Made by a program: the position numbers and the translations under genes. Shown one piece after another: positions 23,023 through 34,348 of a stretch of DNA of 64,000 nucleotides; positions within the stretch are counted from its first letter, which is position 1; the number at the start of each line of letters is the position of its first letter. This DNA is from Dryocosmus kuriphilus (Eukaryota; Arthropoda; Insecta; Hymenoptera; Cynipidae), in the NCBI GenBank assembly GCA_038277395.1, contig CM076191.1, positions 179,846,552 through 179,910,551 of the forward strand, written 5' to 3'. The notes under the pieces were generated by a model, which worked only from the letters and a program-made list of their open reading frames with translations, made no database searches and had not been told where the DNA came from.

Positions 23023-24599
23023 CGAGGTGTGTCCGAAAACTCCCCGACTTGCGTTCATATCATCGCGACAGAGTGCTCCAGCGGCCTCTGTGGGTTATGA
23101 GCGTAACCAGTAGTCCCTCACGAACTCCCTGAATGCCGTAGTTACCGGCCGGTCGTCTTGGGTCGCGTGCAGCGTGTGATTATGTCATACGTGCTTCTTC
23201 CGTTCGTCGCATTTGTGTACTGTTGAAAATGACAGAAAGAAGAGATCAACGAATTTGCATCAAGTTTTGTTTTGATCTCGGCAAGAGTTGTACGGAGACT
23301 ATGGGGATGGCGATTTGTCAAGCTCAGCGCAGAGGGCAGCAGCGAGTTTAGAGACATGCCTGTGCAAAGACACTACGATAAAGTGAGTCGAGCGCACTCG
23401 CGACGCTGATCTCAGACATAAATTTTCACGTTTACTATCATTTATCCACTGTTTCTTCCCATTTTTGTCATTTTAAAAGCGACGTCCTTCTTTATTTTTG
23501 CATCCAAATACCGCACACATACCCGGCATTGCGACAATAATAATTATTAATCCAATTAGCCAAATAACATACGTTGCCGCCGTCTGGTGTGTCTCAAAGC
23601 CCACTAGCGACCTTAGCGGCCAAAATTGTTAGTCATCTTCCCCATTGAAATGATACAGAAGACCTCTGGGGACAAAAGTATGGGCAGAACACAGATAAAG
23701 AAGTGGTACAGGCGGTTTAAAAATGGCCGCACATCTGTTGACAGTAACCCTCGTTCTGGCCGACCTCTGCTGACAACAACACCGGAAAACATCGAGCATG
23801 TGCGACTTGCGATTGAAGGTGATCGTCGATTGACTGTTCGTGAAGTAGAAAATGATCTTGGAATACCGAAAAGTACTGTTTGGGAAATTTTGAACAAAAT
23901 TTTTGGAATGACTCGCGTGTATGCGGAATTCATTCCGAAATTGCTCACGACCGAGCAGAAAGACCTTCGCTCTGAAATCGCTCAGGACAACTTGGAAATG
24001 GTCAGTGATGACGAAAATGTCTTTAAGAAGCTTATTACTGGTGATAAATCATGGGTTTATGGTTACGGTCCTGAAACTAAACAACAATCTTCACAGTGGA
24101 AGCGTCCAGACGAGCGACGGCCGAAAAAAGCACGTCAAAGTCGGAGCCATGTTAAGTCAATGCTGATTATTTTTATCGATTGTGAGGGTGCTGTGCACTA
24201 TGAATTTGCTCCAAGAGGTCAGACGATCAACACTGAAGCTCTAAGAAGATTGCGTGATGCCGTGAGAAGAAAACGACCGCGTTTCTGGTCAAGCGGTGAC
24301 TGGCTTCTTCACCACGGTAACGTGCCAGCGCATTCATCGAACCTTGCGCAGCTATTTTTGGCGAAAAACAAGATTGTAAAGCTTCGCCAGCCTCCGTACA
24401 GTCTCGACATAGCTCCCTGCGACTTTTGACCATCCCAAAATCTGCGTTCGAGGACTGCTTTAAGATGTGGAAGCACCACTGGGAGTGTGTGGTTCAAACA
24501 AATGGGGACTACTTCGAAGGATGCCACGGCCCGGATGACGAAAAATAGCACCAAAGCGGAGATATCAACGCAGGTCGGATAGTTTTCGGACACACCTCA
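23023..24599 (+). mobile_element. mariner in the foldback element's right arm
   Basis: The terminal repeats are cgaggtgtgtccgaaaact on the left and its complement agttttcggacacacctca on the right. TA duplications lie at 23021-23022 and 24600-24601. At 1,577 bp it is longer than a normal mariner because of an insertion of about 270 bp near 23370-23630. It belongs to the same family as 59357-60685. Confidence 0.9.
23229..24564 (+). pseudogene. mariner transposase with insertion and lost catalytic Asp
   Basis: ATG 23229 opens MTERRDQRICIKFCFDLGKS, the family N-terminus. Foreign sequence then intervenes, and the frame resumes at about 23650 with EMIQKTSGDKSMGRTQIKKW. It continues open to 24427 through GRTSVDSNPRSGRPLLTT, LITGDKSWVYGY and WLLHHGNVPAHSS, ending at LDIAPCDF. 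The first Asp (TGDKS) and third Asp (APCD) remain. The second (HHDN in relatives) is Gly, which removes a metal ligand of the DD34D site. A TGA replaces the Trp codon after APCDF. Confidence 0.9.
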
Positions 24600-24601
24600 T
24601 A

Positions 24602-26118
24602 TACATTTATGTATATATTGATTTCCAAAACTTTACCACCTTATGTTCCAGATATTTTCCACATTTTCTGTGATTATTAATTTTTTAAAAAAATATCTCA
24701 ATAAATTACATATATCAAAGAACGATTTCGTAAAGTTCCAAAATCGTAGACAAATTCATTTAAAAATTATGAATAAAAAAATATCCAAATTGTCTTGTCA
24801 CGCACTTGTCCGGAGATAAAAATATAAAATGAGAAATTGCTAAATAATACTAACAAAATTCTGTAAATACTTGAAATTCACAGATACTCCTTATGTTGAA
24901 TTGAAAGAGATAGTAATAAAGAAGCAGGTTCAAGATTTTCAAGTTAAGAATTTTTAATATTACTTCGAATTCTGTCCGATAAAGTTTTTGTATTGTCACG
25001 CAGCTTTGCTACTTTAGATTAAAAATCGAAAATTATCTATTCAAACTATGTATAATGCGGGCTAAAATTATTAATTTTACACTTACGAAGATTTTAGTAC
25101 AGGTAAAAATTGATTTATCAAGTTGATTCCAGATAAAAGTAACTAATGGTCACTATATTCTAATAATATTTTTTATAAAATGTACGATCTCGCTCCATAT
25201 TAATTTATTATTCTATAAAATGAGAGGATATTTCGAACCGCCGAAGTCAAAACCAAATAAATCGTAAGAATATTTATTATTGATATATTTTTAAATACTT
25301 TTATCTGCTCTGCGTATATATTAGAAACATTTTAGAATTGCATACCGATCACAAATATATTCCTTGATTTCTTACTTTTATATTTGCATAGTCTCTAGGG
25401 TTAGACTTAATTCAAAAACAAATAATTCTGTCGGTTTTAAAAAATTTTTATTTCTCAAAAATCTCGTTTAAAATGTATAATGTATATATTAGATAAAATA
25501 TGAACAAATTTTAATAGGCAAGAAACTTCTCATTTTGAAAATAATTCTAATACATTTAAATAATTACTCAGTAATTTGTTTCGTCGAGAGTATTCACAAA
25601 ACCAAAAACATTGTTTGATAAAAATTGTTCTGGCAAGATATACATATTATACAAATTGTTATTAAATAATAATGAAGGATAAAAAATTTCATGTCTGGTA
25701 TGAAATGAATAAAACTGCTAAATATTCATCAATAGTTCAACGAAATCAAGTATATTTATAACATAAATACATTTAATTTTGTTTTACAAAATCAAGGAGG
25801 AATTAAAAAAATAAGTTTTATCACAAATGATTATACAAAAATGCTGGTTGTATAAGACCTAATATAATATTCTTATCTTTTGATAACATTCACTAAAATA
25901 ATGTTTGTCTGAGAGTAACAATCTGAATTAGAGCGGTGGCATAAATGGCCATGGAAATCTCAAATCGAGGGAGGAAAATATAAAATGAATTTACAATTGT
26001 AAACTTGAAGTAATTTTTCGGAAGAAATTTTCTAACCATGGATACATTTTCCATGCTCTTAAAAATATTTGACATTTCAATATTTCTTTTCCACATTTTT
26101 ACCAGGTTTGCCATCCTC
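24602..26118. other. No gene seen, 1.5 kb AT-rich
   Basis: No coding frame with recognisable features, no RNA gene and no clear repeat. The first 40 bp may be the outer edge of the foldback arm (aaactttaccacc, compare the left arm gtggtaaaatt). Confidence 0.45.
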
Positions 26119-26133
26119 TTCCCATGCCCATTA

Positions 26134-26485
26134 AGTGGGACGATGGTCGTGGGGGCTAAGGCGTGTAGGCCGTTAGACCCACTCCTTCGGCTTGCGGGTT
26201 CGATTCCCGCCTAGCACTCTGGAAGAACCTCGGCGGCACACGCGGTGAACACTTGCCTAGCAAGGGAGTTGTTCATCTTCGGTATATCGTGGCGCCGGTA
26301 CCTCTAGAGAAAAAGGTTCTCTAAGTACTTTAAACCGTTGTTCTTGGTGGTTCGGAACCCACCTTAAACTGTAGGTCCCCCTCCAACCACCAAAGTATGT
26401 GTGTGGGGGGTGTGCAAAGGAATAGTGGAGAAATACAAAAAACAATGTAAACCCTCAGGGGACACATTAGAAGCTTTCCATTGCA
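26134..26485 (+). mobile_element. tRNA-derived SINE
   Basis: The head resembles a tRNA: a box-A-like segment near 26145-26165 and a perfect box B (GGTTCGATTCC, 26197-26207) inside gcgggttcgattcccgcc, a normal T-stem and loop. The rest is not a functional tRNA and continues into an unrelated body of about 250 bp. Near-identical 15-bp duplications, ttcccatgcccatta (26119-26133) and ttcccatgtccatta (26486-26500), flank it. This is the expected mark of LINE-driven insertion. No poly(A) tail is evident. Confidence 0.72.
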
Positions 26486-26776
26486 TTCCCATGTCCATTA
26501 TATTATTATATATGGGGAAGATATCTATGAATTTTACGTGAGCTGTACCATTTTTATGGACAAGAGAATTTTTTTTCACAAAATCGAATTTTCGAATTTT
26601 TGTGGAAAACAAGAAAGGACACAAAAAACTGTCAAGATAAAATTTTTGAACTCCTACAAAATTTCTACAAAAAATAACTTGCTTTTTTGTGATACTTAGC
26701 AAGGTTTGCGAGAAAAATATTAAATATAAATTCAATTGACGGGGAAAACAAATACTTCCAGCCTCAAAAATGGTTT

Positions 26777-27014
26777 AGCCCACGTAAAACCTATAGGATG
26801 CCTTTCCTATTAGAGTAGCATTTTTTTTAATATTGAAAAAAATATAGAAGTGGTATTTCCCAAAAAATCTTCTTCTCACGTTTTAAAATTCGAAGAAAAA
26901 GCTATTGAATATTTTCAGCAAAAACACCACCTTTTTTATACTTTCTAAATTGTTTAAAAAGATTCTGCTTATTATATATGCAAGGAAGGCACCTCATAAG
27001 TTTTACGTGGGCTG
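26777..27014. mobile_element. Short inverted-repeat element (MITE)
   Basis: The ends agcccacgtaaaacctatag and the complement of ctcataagttttacgtgggct form inverted repeats of about 30 bp, continuing into gatgcctttcct and aaggaaggcacc. A related single end (ttttacgtgagctgtacc) lies at about 26534. It is non-coding. Confidence 0.65.
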
Positions 27015-27300
27015 TATAATAAAAATAATGTCAAATCACAATTCGGTAAAACAAGAAGTTAAATGTTAATTCGAAAAAATTTTGTTTTGGGAAATTACCA
27101 ATTAGGATAAATAAAAATTGCATCAAAGAATTTTTCGTTCAAATGAATTTAGCTAACATGAACATAAGGAAAAATAAAATTTCGGTATATTCATGAGCCT
27201 CGAATTAGAGTCTACAAATAAATAAATATGTCACGGAAATGTTTATTTTTCTATTTTGGAGTAGGGACTTGTAAATGCGTTCATGCTGTTGACGTAATAT

Positions 27301-28086
27301 AGGAGGTCCGTTTGAAAAGTATCCGGAATACCTTCATACCTCCACGCTGGTGTTATTCTTCGTCATCCGGTGAGTGACATTCTTCAAATTAGTCCCCATT
27401 TGATTGAAGGACGCGCTCCCAGCGGTGTTTCCACTGCCTGAAGTAGTCCTGGAAGTCAGTTTTCGAAATAGCCTTTAGTGCACTTGTTGAATTTGTCTGA
27501 ATCGTCTCTATGTCGTCAAACCGGTGTCTTTTGAGTGAAGTTTTCAATTTTGGAAATAGCCAAAAGTCACAGGGAGCAATACTAGGACTGTAAGGTGGCT
27601 GACGAAGCTGTACGACTTTGTGCTTTGTCAAATATTGCTGCACAAGTTTCGATGAATGCGCTGGCGCATTATCGTGGTGAAGAAGCCAGTCACCGCTTGA
27701 CCAAAGCTGAGGCCGTTTTCTTCCAATTGCTTCACGCAATTTTTCAGAACTTCACGATAAAATTCTTTACCGATTGTCTGACTTGTAGGAGCGTATTCGT
27801 GGTGCACAACACCTTCATAATCGAAAAAAAACAATCAACATTGACTTGACATTGCTCCGACTTTGAAGTGCTTCTTTTGATCGTTGCTTGGATGGAAGCT
27901 TCCACTGTGAGGACTGTTGTTTTGTTTCGGAATCATACCCATAACCCCACGATTCATCACCAGTAATAGTCTTTTTGAGTACATTTCCATAATCAGAAAC
28001 CATTTCCAAGTTGTCTTGAGCTACTTCGAAGCGAAGCTTTTTCTGTTCTTCTGTGAGCAATTTTGGAATGAACTTTGCACACACGC
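27301..28086 (-). mobile_element. mariner fragment, minus strand
   Basis: The left side keeps a terminal repeat (ggaggtccgtttgaaaagta, then tccggaata) like that of 59357. The transposase runs leftward from 28084. The element is cut at about 28086, where unrelated 111-bp repeats begin, so the N-terminal half and right terminal repeat are lost. Confidence 0.83.
27389..28084 (-). pseudogene. mariner transposase, C-terminal two thirds
   Basis: It reads CAKFIPKLLTEEQKKLRFEV and ITGDESWGYGYDSETKQQSS, then after a frame change FFDYEGVVHHEYAPTSQT, and then SSGDWLLHHDNAPAHSSKLV and YSPSIAPCDFWLFPKLKTSL. The second Asp and the last Asp are present, and the Trp after APCDF is retained. The frame breaks at about 27830 and 27740, and the N-terminal DNA-binding domain is missing. 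Confidence 0.87.
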
Positions 28087-28090
28087 AATA

Positions 28091-28486
28091 TCCAACCGGT
28101 GCACCAGCTGTATAGAATACATCGGACCCTTACACCAGCAGTTGAAATACATCTTCCTCGGGGAAGTTCGGTTAAGGCCTGAAATTAAAAGTCCAGTTGT
28201 TGTTCTAATAATCAAGTGTGGTACAGTTCAGATGTTGAGAATACATCTTCTTTGGGAAAGTTGCATCACGGGAAAAAATTTAAGACACCCTGGGAGTGTT
28301 TTAAATAGCACGCCGCTCTGTTAATTAAACTCGATGATTCAAGTATTAAAAATACGTCTTCCTCAGGGAAATTAAATTAAGAACTAAAATTTAAAATACT
28401 GGGATGGTTTTTCAAACGTCCTTTTTTTCTAATAACCAAACCTAGTAGTCCAGGTGTAAAAAATACATCATCCTCCGGAAAGTTGG
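28091..28486. repeat. Degenerate tandem repeat, about 111-bp unit
   Basis: The motif AATACATC (or AATACGTC) followed by ttcctcgggaaagtt-like sequence starts at 28146, 28240, 28351 and 28462. The spacings are 94, 111 and 111 bp. Similar units appear singly at about 8890 and 9687 inside the TIR element of 8529-10279. Unit identity is low, so this is an old array. Confidence 0.65.
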
Positions 28487-29076
28487 CGGAAATTTTTTAT
28501 TTTGTTAACAATCTTATAAACAAGCTAACGATTTGGCTACCTTTCAACAGATAAAAAGAGCTTTTTTTGACGAAATCTAGTGAACATCCTGCAAAGAAAA
28601 TATTATTTTTTGTAAAGATTTACTGGACGTAAAAATTTTTTAATTTATAGACATTTTTTATAAGCAAATACAAAGTTTTGTCATTTTTCAATCCATCGAT
28701 ATCATTTTTCAATTGTCCAATGTAATTACTGACATCTCTTTGTCAAATATCGTAATTATTATGAAAAAACAAAATTATTAATAAATTTTATGAATGCATA
28801 TAGTAATTTAAGGCAAAAATGTAGCAATTCATAAATTTTCAAATAAATTTCAAATCATTTAGAAAATATAAAAAAGATAAAATTCTGAAAAAAAATCTGC
28901 AAGAAAATTGAATTCTTGATTTTATAAAAACCATTTTCAATGGATAAAGCCAGAACCGTTGGTAAAAAAGGGCTGGTTACAGAACTCGCCTTTTCTTTTC
29001 AGACCTTACAAAGTTGAGCCGTTCTCTACCTGCTGGAAAATTACCCTCATAGGTAGTCATTTGGCAGTTACTTCTT
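28487..29076. repeat. Dispersed 0.6-kb repeat, copy A (partner 56437-57127)
   Basis: The block from ttggcggaaattttttattttg to ccctcataggtagtcatttg matches 56437-57127 in the same orientation along its full length. The partner carries an extra segment of about 105 bp at 56788-56890. There is no coding content. The LINE at 29077-31981 abuts its right edge. Confidence 0.8.
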
Positions 29077-29346
29077 TATTTTGTTTATACTCTCTCCCTT
29101 TTACGGGTTTGAGAGTCTTTACATAACCATTGCATATATTCTTACAAACAAGCCTTATACTATCTTACGAACTACTCGCTTCAAACCGACTTAATTATTA
29201 CTCTTATTTCTAAACGTTTGCGACTTTGCCTTGGGCTTCCGTTTCCTCTTACCATTCTCCATTTCAAAACTGACTCTAGTCCGCAACATTATTCCGGAAA
29301 TGTTCCTTTTTCGGCGACACATTTTTTTTTATTACCCTGTGCACCC

Positions 29347-29348
<2 letters not shown>

Positions 29349-29381
<33 letters not shown>
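29349..29381. repeat. (CT)n microsatellite
   Basis: A perfect CT run of about 16 units lies in the 3' part of the LINE. Confidence 0.9.
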
Positions 29382-29383
<2 letters not shown>

Positions 29384-29439
29384 ATATTCCAGTTTCTTCA
29401 TCCATTCCTCCCCCTGATTCAGAATCCATTTAATTCGCT

Positions 29440-31981
29440 TTTCTGTACTCTTCCTTCCCCCTTCTCGTCACCTGTACACCTCTCTAACACATGCAACCAT
29501 GTTTCCTTCTCATACCTACATACTCTACATACATTCTCTTCTTCCTTCATCCAATACCTGCATGCTCTAACACCCTATCCCATCCTGAATCTCCCTACTC
29601 TATTCCATTTGTTCTCCCTTTTAATTTTTCTCAGGTACTCTGGTTCCCCCTGTCCCTTAACCATTCTATACCAGCTGTTATATCTCGAACCTGCGATCTT
29701 TTCCCATCTTTCCTCCCCTCGTCTTACCTTCAACTCTTGCTCTATTTCCTCCCACTCTCTAACCCTCACTTGCATACCACATTCACACCTCCTTTCATAT
29801 CTCTCATCCTCCCATTTCGAATGCCCCACGTTACCCCTCTTCTCTTTATCCATAACCTCAAGGACACACGCTTGTGCAATTTTGCTTCCCTCTCCCCTTC
29901 TTAGTTTCTCTTCAAACTTCCAGGCTCTTTTCACTTGCCTGACCACCATTCTTTTTCGTTCTATTTCTTCCCTTAGCATATAACCTGAGCAGCTCCAGTT
30001 CACTCCCATCACTCATCTCAGAAATCTCTCATGAAAACTTTCCACTCTTTTATTATCCACTCTTTTTCTTTCCATCCCCAAATTTCTACTCCATAGCTTA
30101 ACACTGACCATATTAACACATAAAACATCCACACTCTCATCCTCCAATCGTCCTTAAACCTTCTTTTTCCTATACCCCATACTTGTCCCATTACTTGCTT
30201 GCACTTTCGCACTTTCTAATCTCTTTTTCACCTGCAGCTCGTTTCCTACTCTCGTTTCGAAACAATATCCTAGATAGCAAAATTCATCCACCAACTTCAC
30301 CACCACTCTATTTATCTTCCATTTGCTCTCTAAACTACCCCTTTTATTTGTGAAACACATCATCTTGGTCTTGTTCAAATTCACTGTTAAACCCTTTTCT
30401 CTCACATAATCTTCGAACATTCTCATCAACAAATTCATACCTCTTTCATCATCCGCTACTAGCACTACATCATCTACATAAGCTAGTGAATACATTTTGC
30501 CTGTTCCTCATATTGTCCCGCCTTTCTCTTTCCTCACCAACTTCTCCTCTAAATCTTCCAGAAGGATACTAAACAGAAGTGGGCTCAACAGACACCCTTG
30601 CCTGAGCCCCCTTCCCGTCCAGAATTCCTCACCTTTCTTATCTCCTATCTTCATTCTTATCTTAGTCTCCACAAATATTTCTTTTATCCTCTCTAGTAAA
30701 CCTTCGTCTACTCCTCTTTCTTTCATGGCTGACCATAATACCCTCCTGTTAACTGAGACAAATGCTGCCTTAAAGTCCACAAACAATGCGACTAGTTTTC
30801 CTCTCTTCTGTCCGAGGTTCCTGTTGACTAGGTAGTTGAGCACGTAAACGTTATCTGTGGTTCCCATCCCTTTTCGGAAACCTGTTTGATTATGTGCTGT
30901 ACTTCCCTTTTCTTCCATCTGTCTTTCCAACCTCCTTCTAAGCACTTCCGCATTGATTTTATACCCCATCGACATGAGTGTAATACCTCTATATTCATCC
31001 ACCCTTTTCCCCTCCCCTTCCTTAATCACCGGTACTACCAACCCTGCCTTCCATTCCTCCAGCCATCCTTCTCCTTTCCACACCTCATTGCATATCCTCC
31101 AAATTTCATCCCTCACCCCTATTCCTCCATATTTCAGTGCTTCATTTTCCAAGCCATCTTCCCTTGTTACCTTGTTTCTTTTCAACCTTGTAATTGCCTC
31201 ATTTACCTCATCCCTATCCCTACTAATCTCATTTACTTTATCCTCGTCCCCATCTACTTCCTTTCTCTCTTCTCCCTTTACCCTGTATTCCACACTTCGT
31301 AACAGCTCCTTAAAGTACTTCGTCCATTCTTTCATTCCTATTTCTTCATTTATACCCTTCCTTCCTCCTCTTTCCCTATTGATCACTTCCCATTCCCTCT
31401 CTTCTTTTACTGCTCTCTTTACCTCTTCCATGTACCTTTCTTTCTCCTTCTGTCTTTTCTTCTTTATCATTCTTTCGTGCTCCCTCTTTCTCCTGTTGAG
31501 TTCTCCTTTTTCTATTTCCCCTTTCCTCCATTTTCTTATACTCTCCTTCATCCTATCTTTACTTTCCGTGCATTCATCATCCCACCAACCTCTGCTAAGC
31601 CCGTCTTCTATTTCTCTCGGTCTCACCTCTTCCCTTACCTTATCAATCACTCTTTTTAGTTTTCCTAGCAGCGTATCTACTCCTTCCTCTTCCAAACCCC
31701 CTATATCCCTTTTTTTTCCTCTTCTCCCTATTGCACTTTTGGCCACAACATCTCATTGTCGCGATCACCGGAAAATGTTCTGAGTCTATCACGTTGCCCA
31801 CTTTCATTCTTACCATCAGCTTCCTTATTCTTTCTTCTGCCAGAATATAATCTATTACGGTATCCCCTATACTCGCGTACGTATATTCTCCTTCTTCATC
31901 TCCCTTTGTATTGCAATTACAAATGAAGCATCCCACCTCTCCCAACAAGTCCAGTAGCCTTCTACCCTCCCGGTCCGTCTC
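29440..31981 (-). pseudogene. LINE ORF2: endonuclease C-terminus, RT and C-terminal Cys/His block
   Basis: From 31981 the minus strand gives the end of an APE-type endonuclease, GDTVIDYILAEERIRKL and IDSEHFPV (compare SDHxPV). A frameshift lies near 31700. The 412-residue open stretch 31746-30508 then holds a basic linker and the RT core: YRGITLMSMGYKINAEVL, HNQTGFRKGMGTTDNVYVL, VALFVDFKAAFVSVNR (first catalytic Asp) and GLRQGCLLSPLLFSILLEDL. After another frame change YSLAYVDDVVLVADD carries the catalytic pair, then VMGQVWGIGKRRFKDDW and SYGVEIWGWKEKEW. It ends with CRVCRYEKETWLHVLERC, a CCHC block usual in this family. There are several frameshifts. It is a common arthropod LINE type; I do not assign the clade. 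Confidence 0.87.
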
Positions 31982-33070
31982 TTTTAATAAAAATAATTAA
32001 CTTTGTAACATTATTGGATTTGGAGTCATTTGAGTTTATTATGCGTATTCAGAATCGTGTCCCCGCGTTGAGTTGCGATTTAAATTGACTGAGTTTCAAA
32101 ACTACGTGGTTTTGTCCCTTTAGAGAGTCCCACCTTTTACTGAGTTTAAATCTTACAGAAAATTTACTGTTGTGTGAATGAGTTTAATAATAATATTGCA
32201 TTTCAGATTTCTCCAGTAATATTGAAAACTGCTGAAGATTTTATTCTGAATTGCATTTAATGGGCTCTGTCCAACAATTCGAGTTCGATTACACAAATTG
32301 GTTCGAGGTCGGGTAGAACGTTGAAACTTACCCTTACCATCCGATTGTTTAACTTGAATGATAGCGAGACCCTTGGAACAAGAATAGGTGGCCCCCCTAT
32401 ACGTGGTCTGAGTTCTTTGCTATTTTTCAGATACAGATCTCGGAAACGAAAATAGTTTTTAATCAAAAATTCCTCGCTAATGTAATTCTCAGTGGATCTA
32501 CACTCAACGTCAGCCAACGACTCAGAAAAAAGAAGTTTGCCTCTACGGCGACTCATGGAGGTTCTGAATCCTTTTAATTACAACAAAAAAATGGTTTCGT
32601 GATGGGGTTAGGAATTGCAGGATCACAGGAGCGCTGGTATGAGAGAATATGGGCAGCATTTATTTCTCAGAATTTTAATTTTCTAAGTGCGTCATTTTTC
32701 TGGAGCACTCTTTTTTCGTGCTTTAAGAGTTGCTTATCAATTCAATTAAGTCCTACTTAAATTTTTGAGAACATCCAGGACTCTTCCCTCCTTTTTTCTT
32801 GGGATTCACTAGAACCGAAGCTTCGTCCCGCCAAGACTAAGTGCCATGCCTTCGACAGGATTTCACTTCAGTTTCCTACACCAAAGTTCACAATTCTTCA
32901 GACTTTCCCGTCTGATAGTGAACATAAAAAATTAAACTATTCATATCGGGCGTTTTGAGGTCATTCGAGTCTAGATTCCCATTCGGGGTTTTTGGTTGCT
33001 CCTTAGGTCTTCCAGACTCGAGCTTGAGCGGCCGAGTAAAAATTGAGCCAGTAAATATCTGGTACTCTGA
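31982..33070. other. No gene supported
   Basis: This holds one 99-codon open frame on the minus strand (32257-32556) with no recognisable domain. The surrounding sequence is less AT-rich than average. It could be a decayed LTR element, but no LTR or pol motif is visible. Confidence 0.35.
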
Positions 33071-33076
33071 CCTCGA

Positions 33077-33275
33077 GAGAATTCCGGACGCACAAGCCCC
33101 AGATAAAGAACCTGGTAGAGGGTGCGGCTAGGATTCCCAGAGGCCTTTTTCCAGTATCGGCACAAAACTAGGCTTCATCCCAATCTAATCTCTAGTCGCT
33201 ACTTGGACTAAGAGAATTCAGATTGCACAAGCCCCAGATAAATGAACCTGGTAGAGAGTGCGATTAGGATTCCTA
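33077..33275. repeat. Two tandem copies of a unit of about 135 bp
   Basis: The block gagaattc, then gcacaagccccagataaa, then cctggtagag and ggattcc begins at 33077 and again at 33212. A shorter echo (gagccccaggtcaaagacct) lies at about 33377. Confidence 0.65.
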
Positions 33276-33279
33276 CCAC

Positions 33280-34348
33280 CTTTTTTCTATGTTGGATCTG
33301 GATAATTTTTAGCTTTCCAGACCATACCTCAGGGCGTGCCGTTGCCGATTTGTGCCTAGTGTTTCGATAACTCAGCCTTGAGCCCCAGGTCAAAGACCTG
33401 GTAGAAAAAGACTTCCGTTATCCACTATTGACTCAAACTCAGCAACACACAAACCGTGAAGACAGGTCAGCCCGATAAGAGGTTATTTCGTGAATTATGA
33501 TAATGAGGAAGGTTTTTTTTTTCTCTAGGTTCCTTAAGAACCGGTACTTTGTACTTACGTGGTTCTAGATACTCTAGCTAACTATCTCCGAGAAGCCCGT
33601 TGACCGGTAATGAGTCCGAGTAGGAAGCCCGTGAAATTCCCCGCGGGTTTCCAAGTAAACCGTCCCGCTGGTCGGGTTAGCGAAGAGAGGTCTCGATCGT
33701 CGGGATTCTGTGAATATAATGTCAGCGCGTCTTGACGCGCTGGTCTCCCTACCTTCGCGCCCTGTCATGCGCACCGAGGATTTTATTTTTCCTACTGGCC
33801 TGCTGACCTATATATATATTCCTGTGATTATACACGTACCTTGAGCGGTTATTACTATCACCTTTTATCTCATTAATTGCCTTGGCCTCACGCTTCTCTA
33901 TCCCACCTATGAGAATATGAATATGGGGATGTATCGAACCGTTTCAACTTTTTCAACTTTCCCCTCTTGATTTTTCATTTTTTGGTAGAAAAGAAGTTAT
34001 TTAAAAGAAACAGATGCGAAAGGTTGAAAATTCGGAAAAATTGCATAAATAGACAATGCTTGATACGTCTTATCCTTGCAAAATTTTCATATGACTAACT
34101 TTTCTTACTGCAATAAATAAAAGTTTTGAAAGTTTTAGTACTCGAACTCAAAAAAAGGTACTTTAATATTCTTCAATTCATAATGGCTTTGCATAACATG
34201 TTAGAAAAAATATATTATGAGACAGGATAAATCGAAATTTAGAAATGTCAGTAACGTAATCTGCAGGCAAATCTACTTCTGCTTAATAACATATATTTTT
34301 CCAGTGTACACACAATTCATAAATCTCTCTTCTTTTTTACAAAACTAG
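33280..34348. other. GC-richer unknown segment, then intron-like sequence
   Basis: 33530-33780 is clearly richer in G+C than its surroundings and holds a perfect 8-bp hairpin (cagcgcgt and acgcgctg around 33722-33741). From about 33955 the sequence matches the intron of the secreted-protein gene at 61690-61890 (ttgatttttcattttttggt, aagttgaaaattcgg, gatacgtctta). About 190 bp at 34140-34330 has no counterpart there. Confidence 0.55.

Larger units (their letters stand above)
29077..31981 (-). mobile_element. 5'-truncated non-LTR retrotransposon (LINE)
   Basis: The element reads right to left from inside the endonuclease domain to a 3' end carrying ctctcaaacccgtaaaaggg. The same 3' end occurs on the plus strand at 54935-54985. 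The two copies also share gaggaaacggaagcccaagg, so they are one family. The 5' half, with ORF1 and most of the endonuclease, is absent from this copy. I could not identify a target duplication. Confidence 0.88.

Noticed and set aside
26134..26220. Possible functional tRNA gene.
   Set aside because: Box B and the T arm are good, but no acceptor or anticodon stem closes properly. The tRNA-like part continues into a longer body flanked by target duplications, so a SINE fits better.
29231..31783. Long open frames on the plus strand, rich in Ser, Pro, Leu and Phe.
   Set aside because: They are antisense shadows of the purine-rich minus-strand LINE ORF2, which has clear RT motifs.
32257..32556. 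99-codon minus-strand frame beginning MSRRRGKLLFSES.
   Set aside because: It has no known domain, no paralogue in the window and no splice or promoter signals. It is too weak to call a gene.
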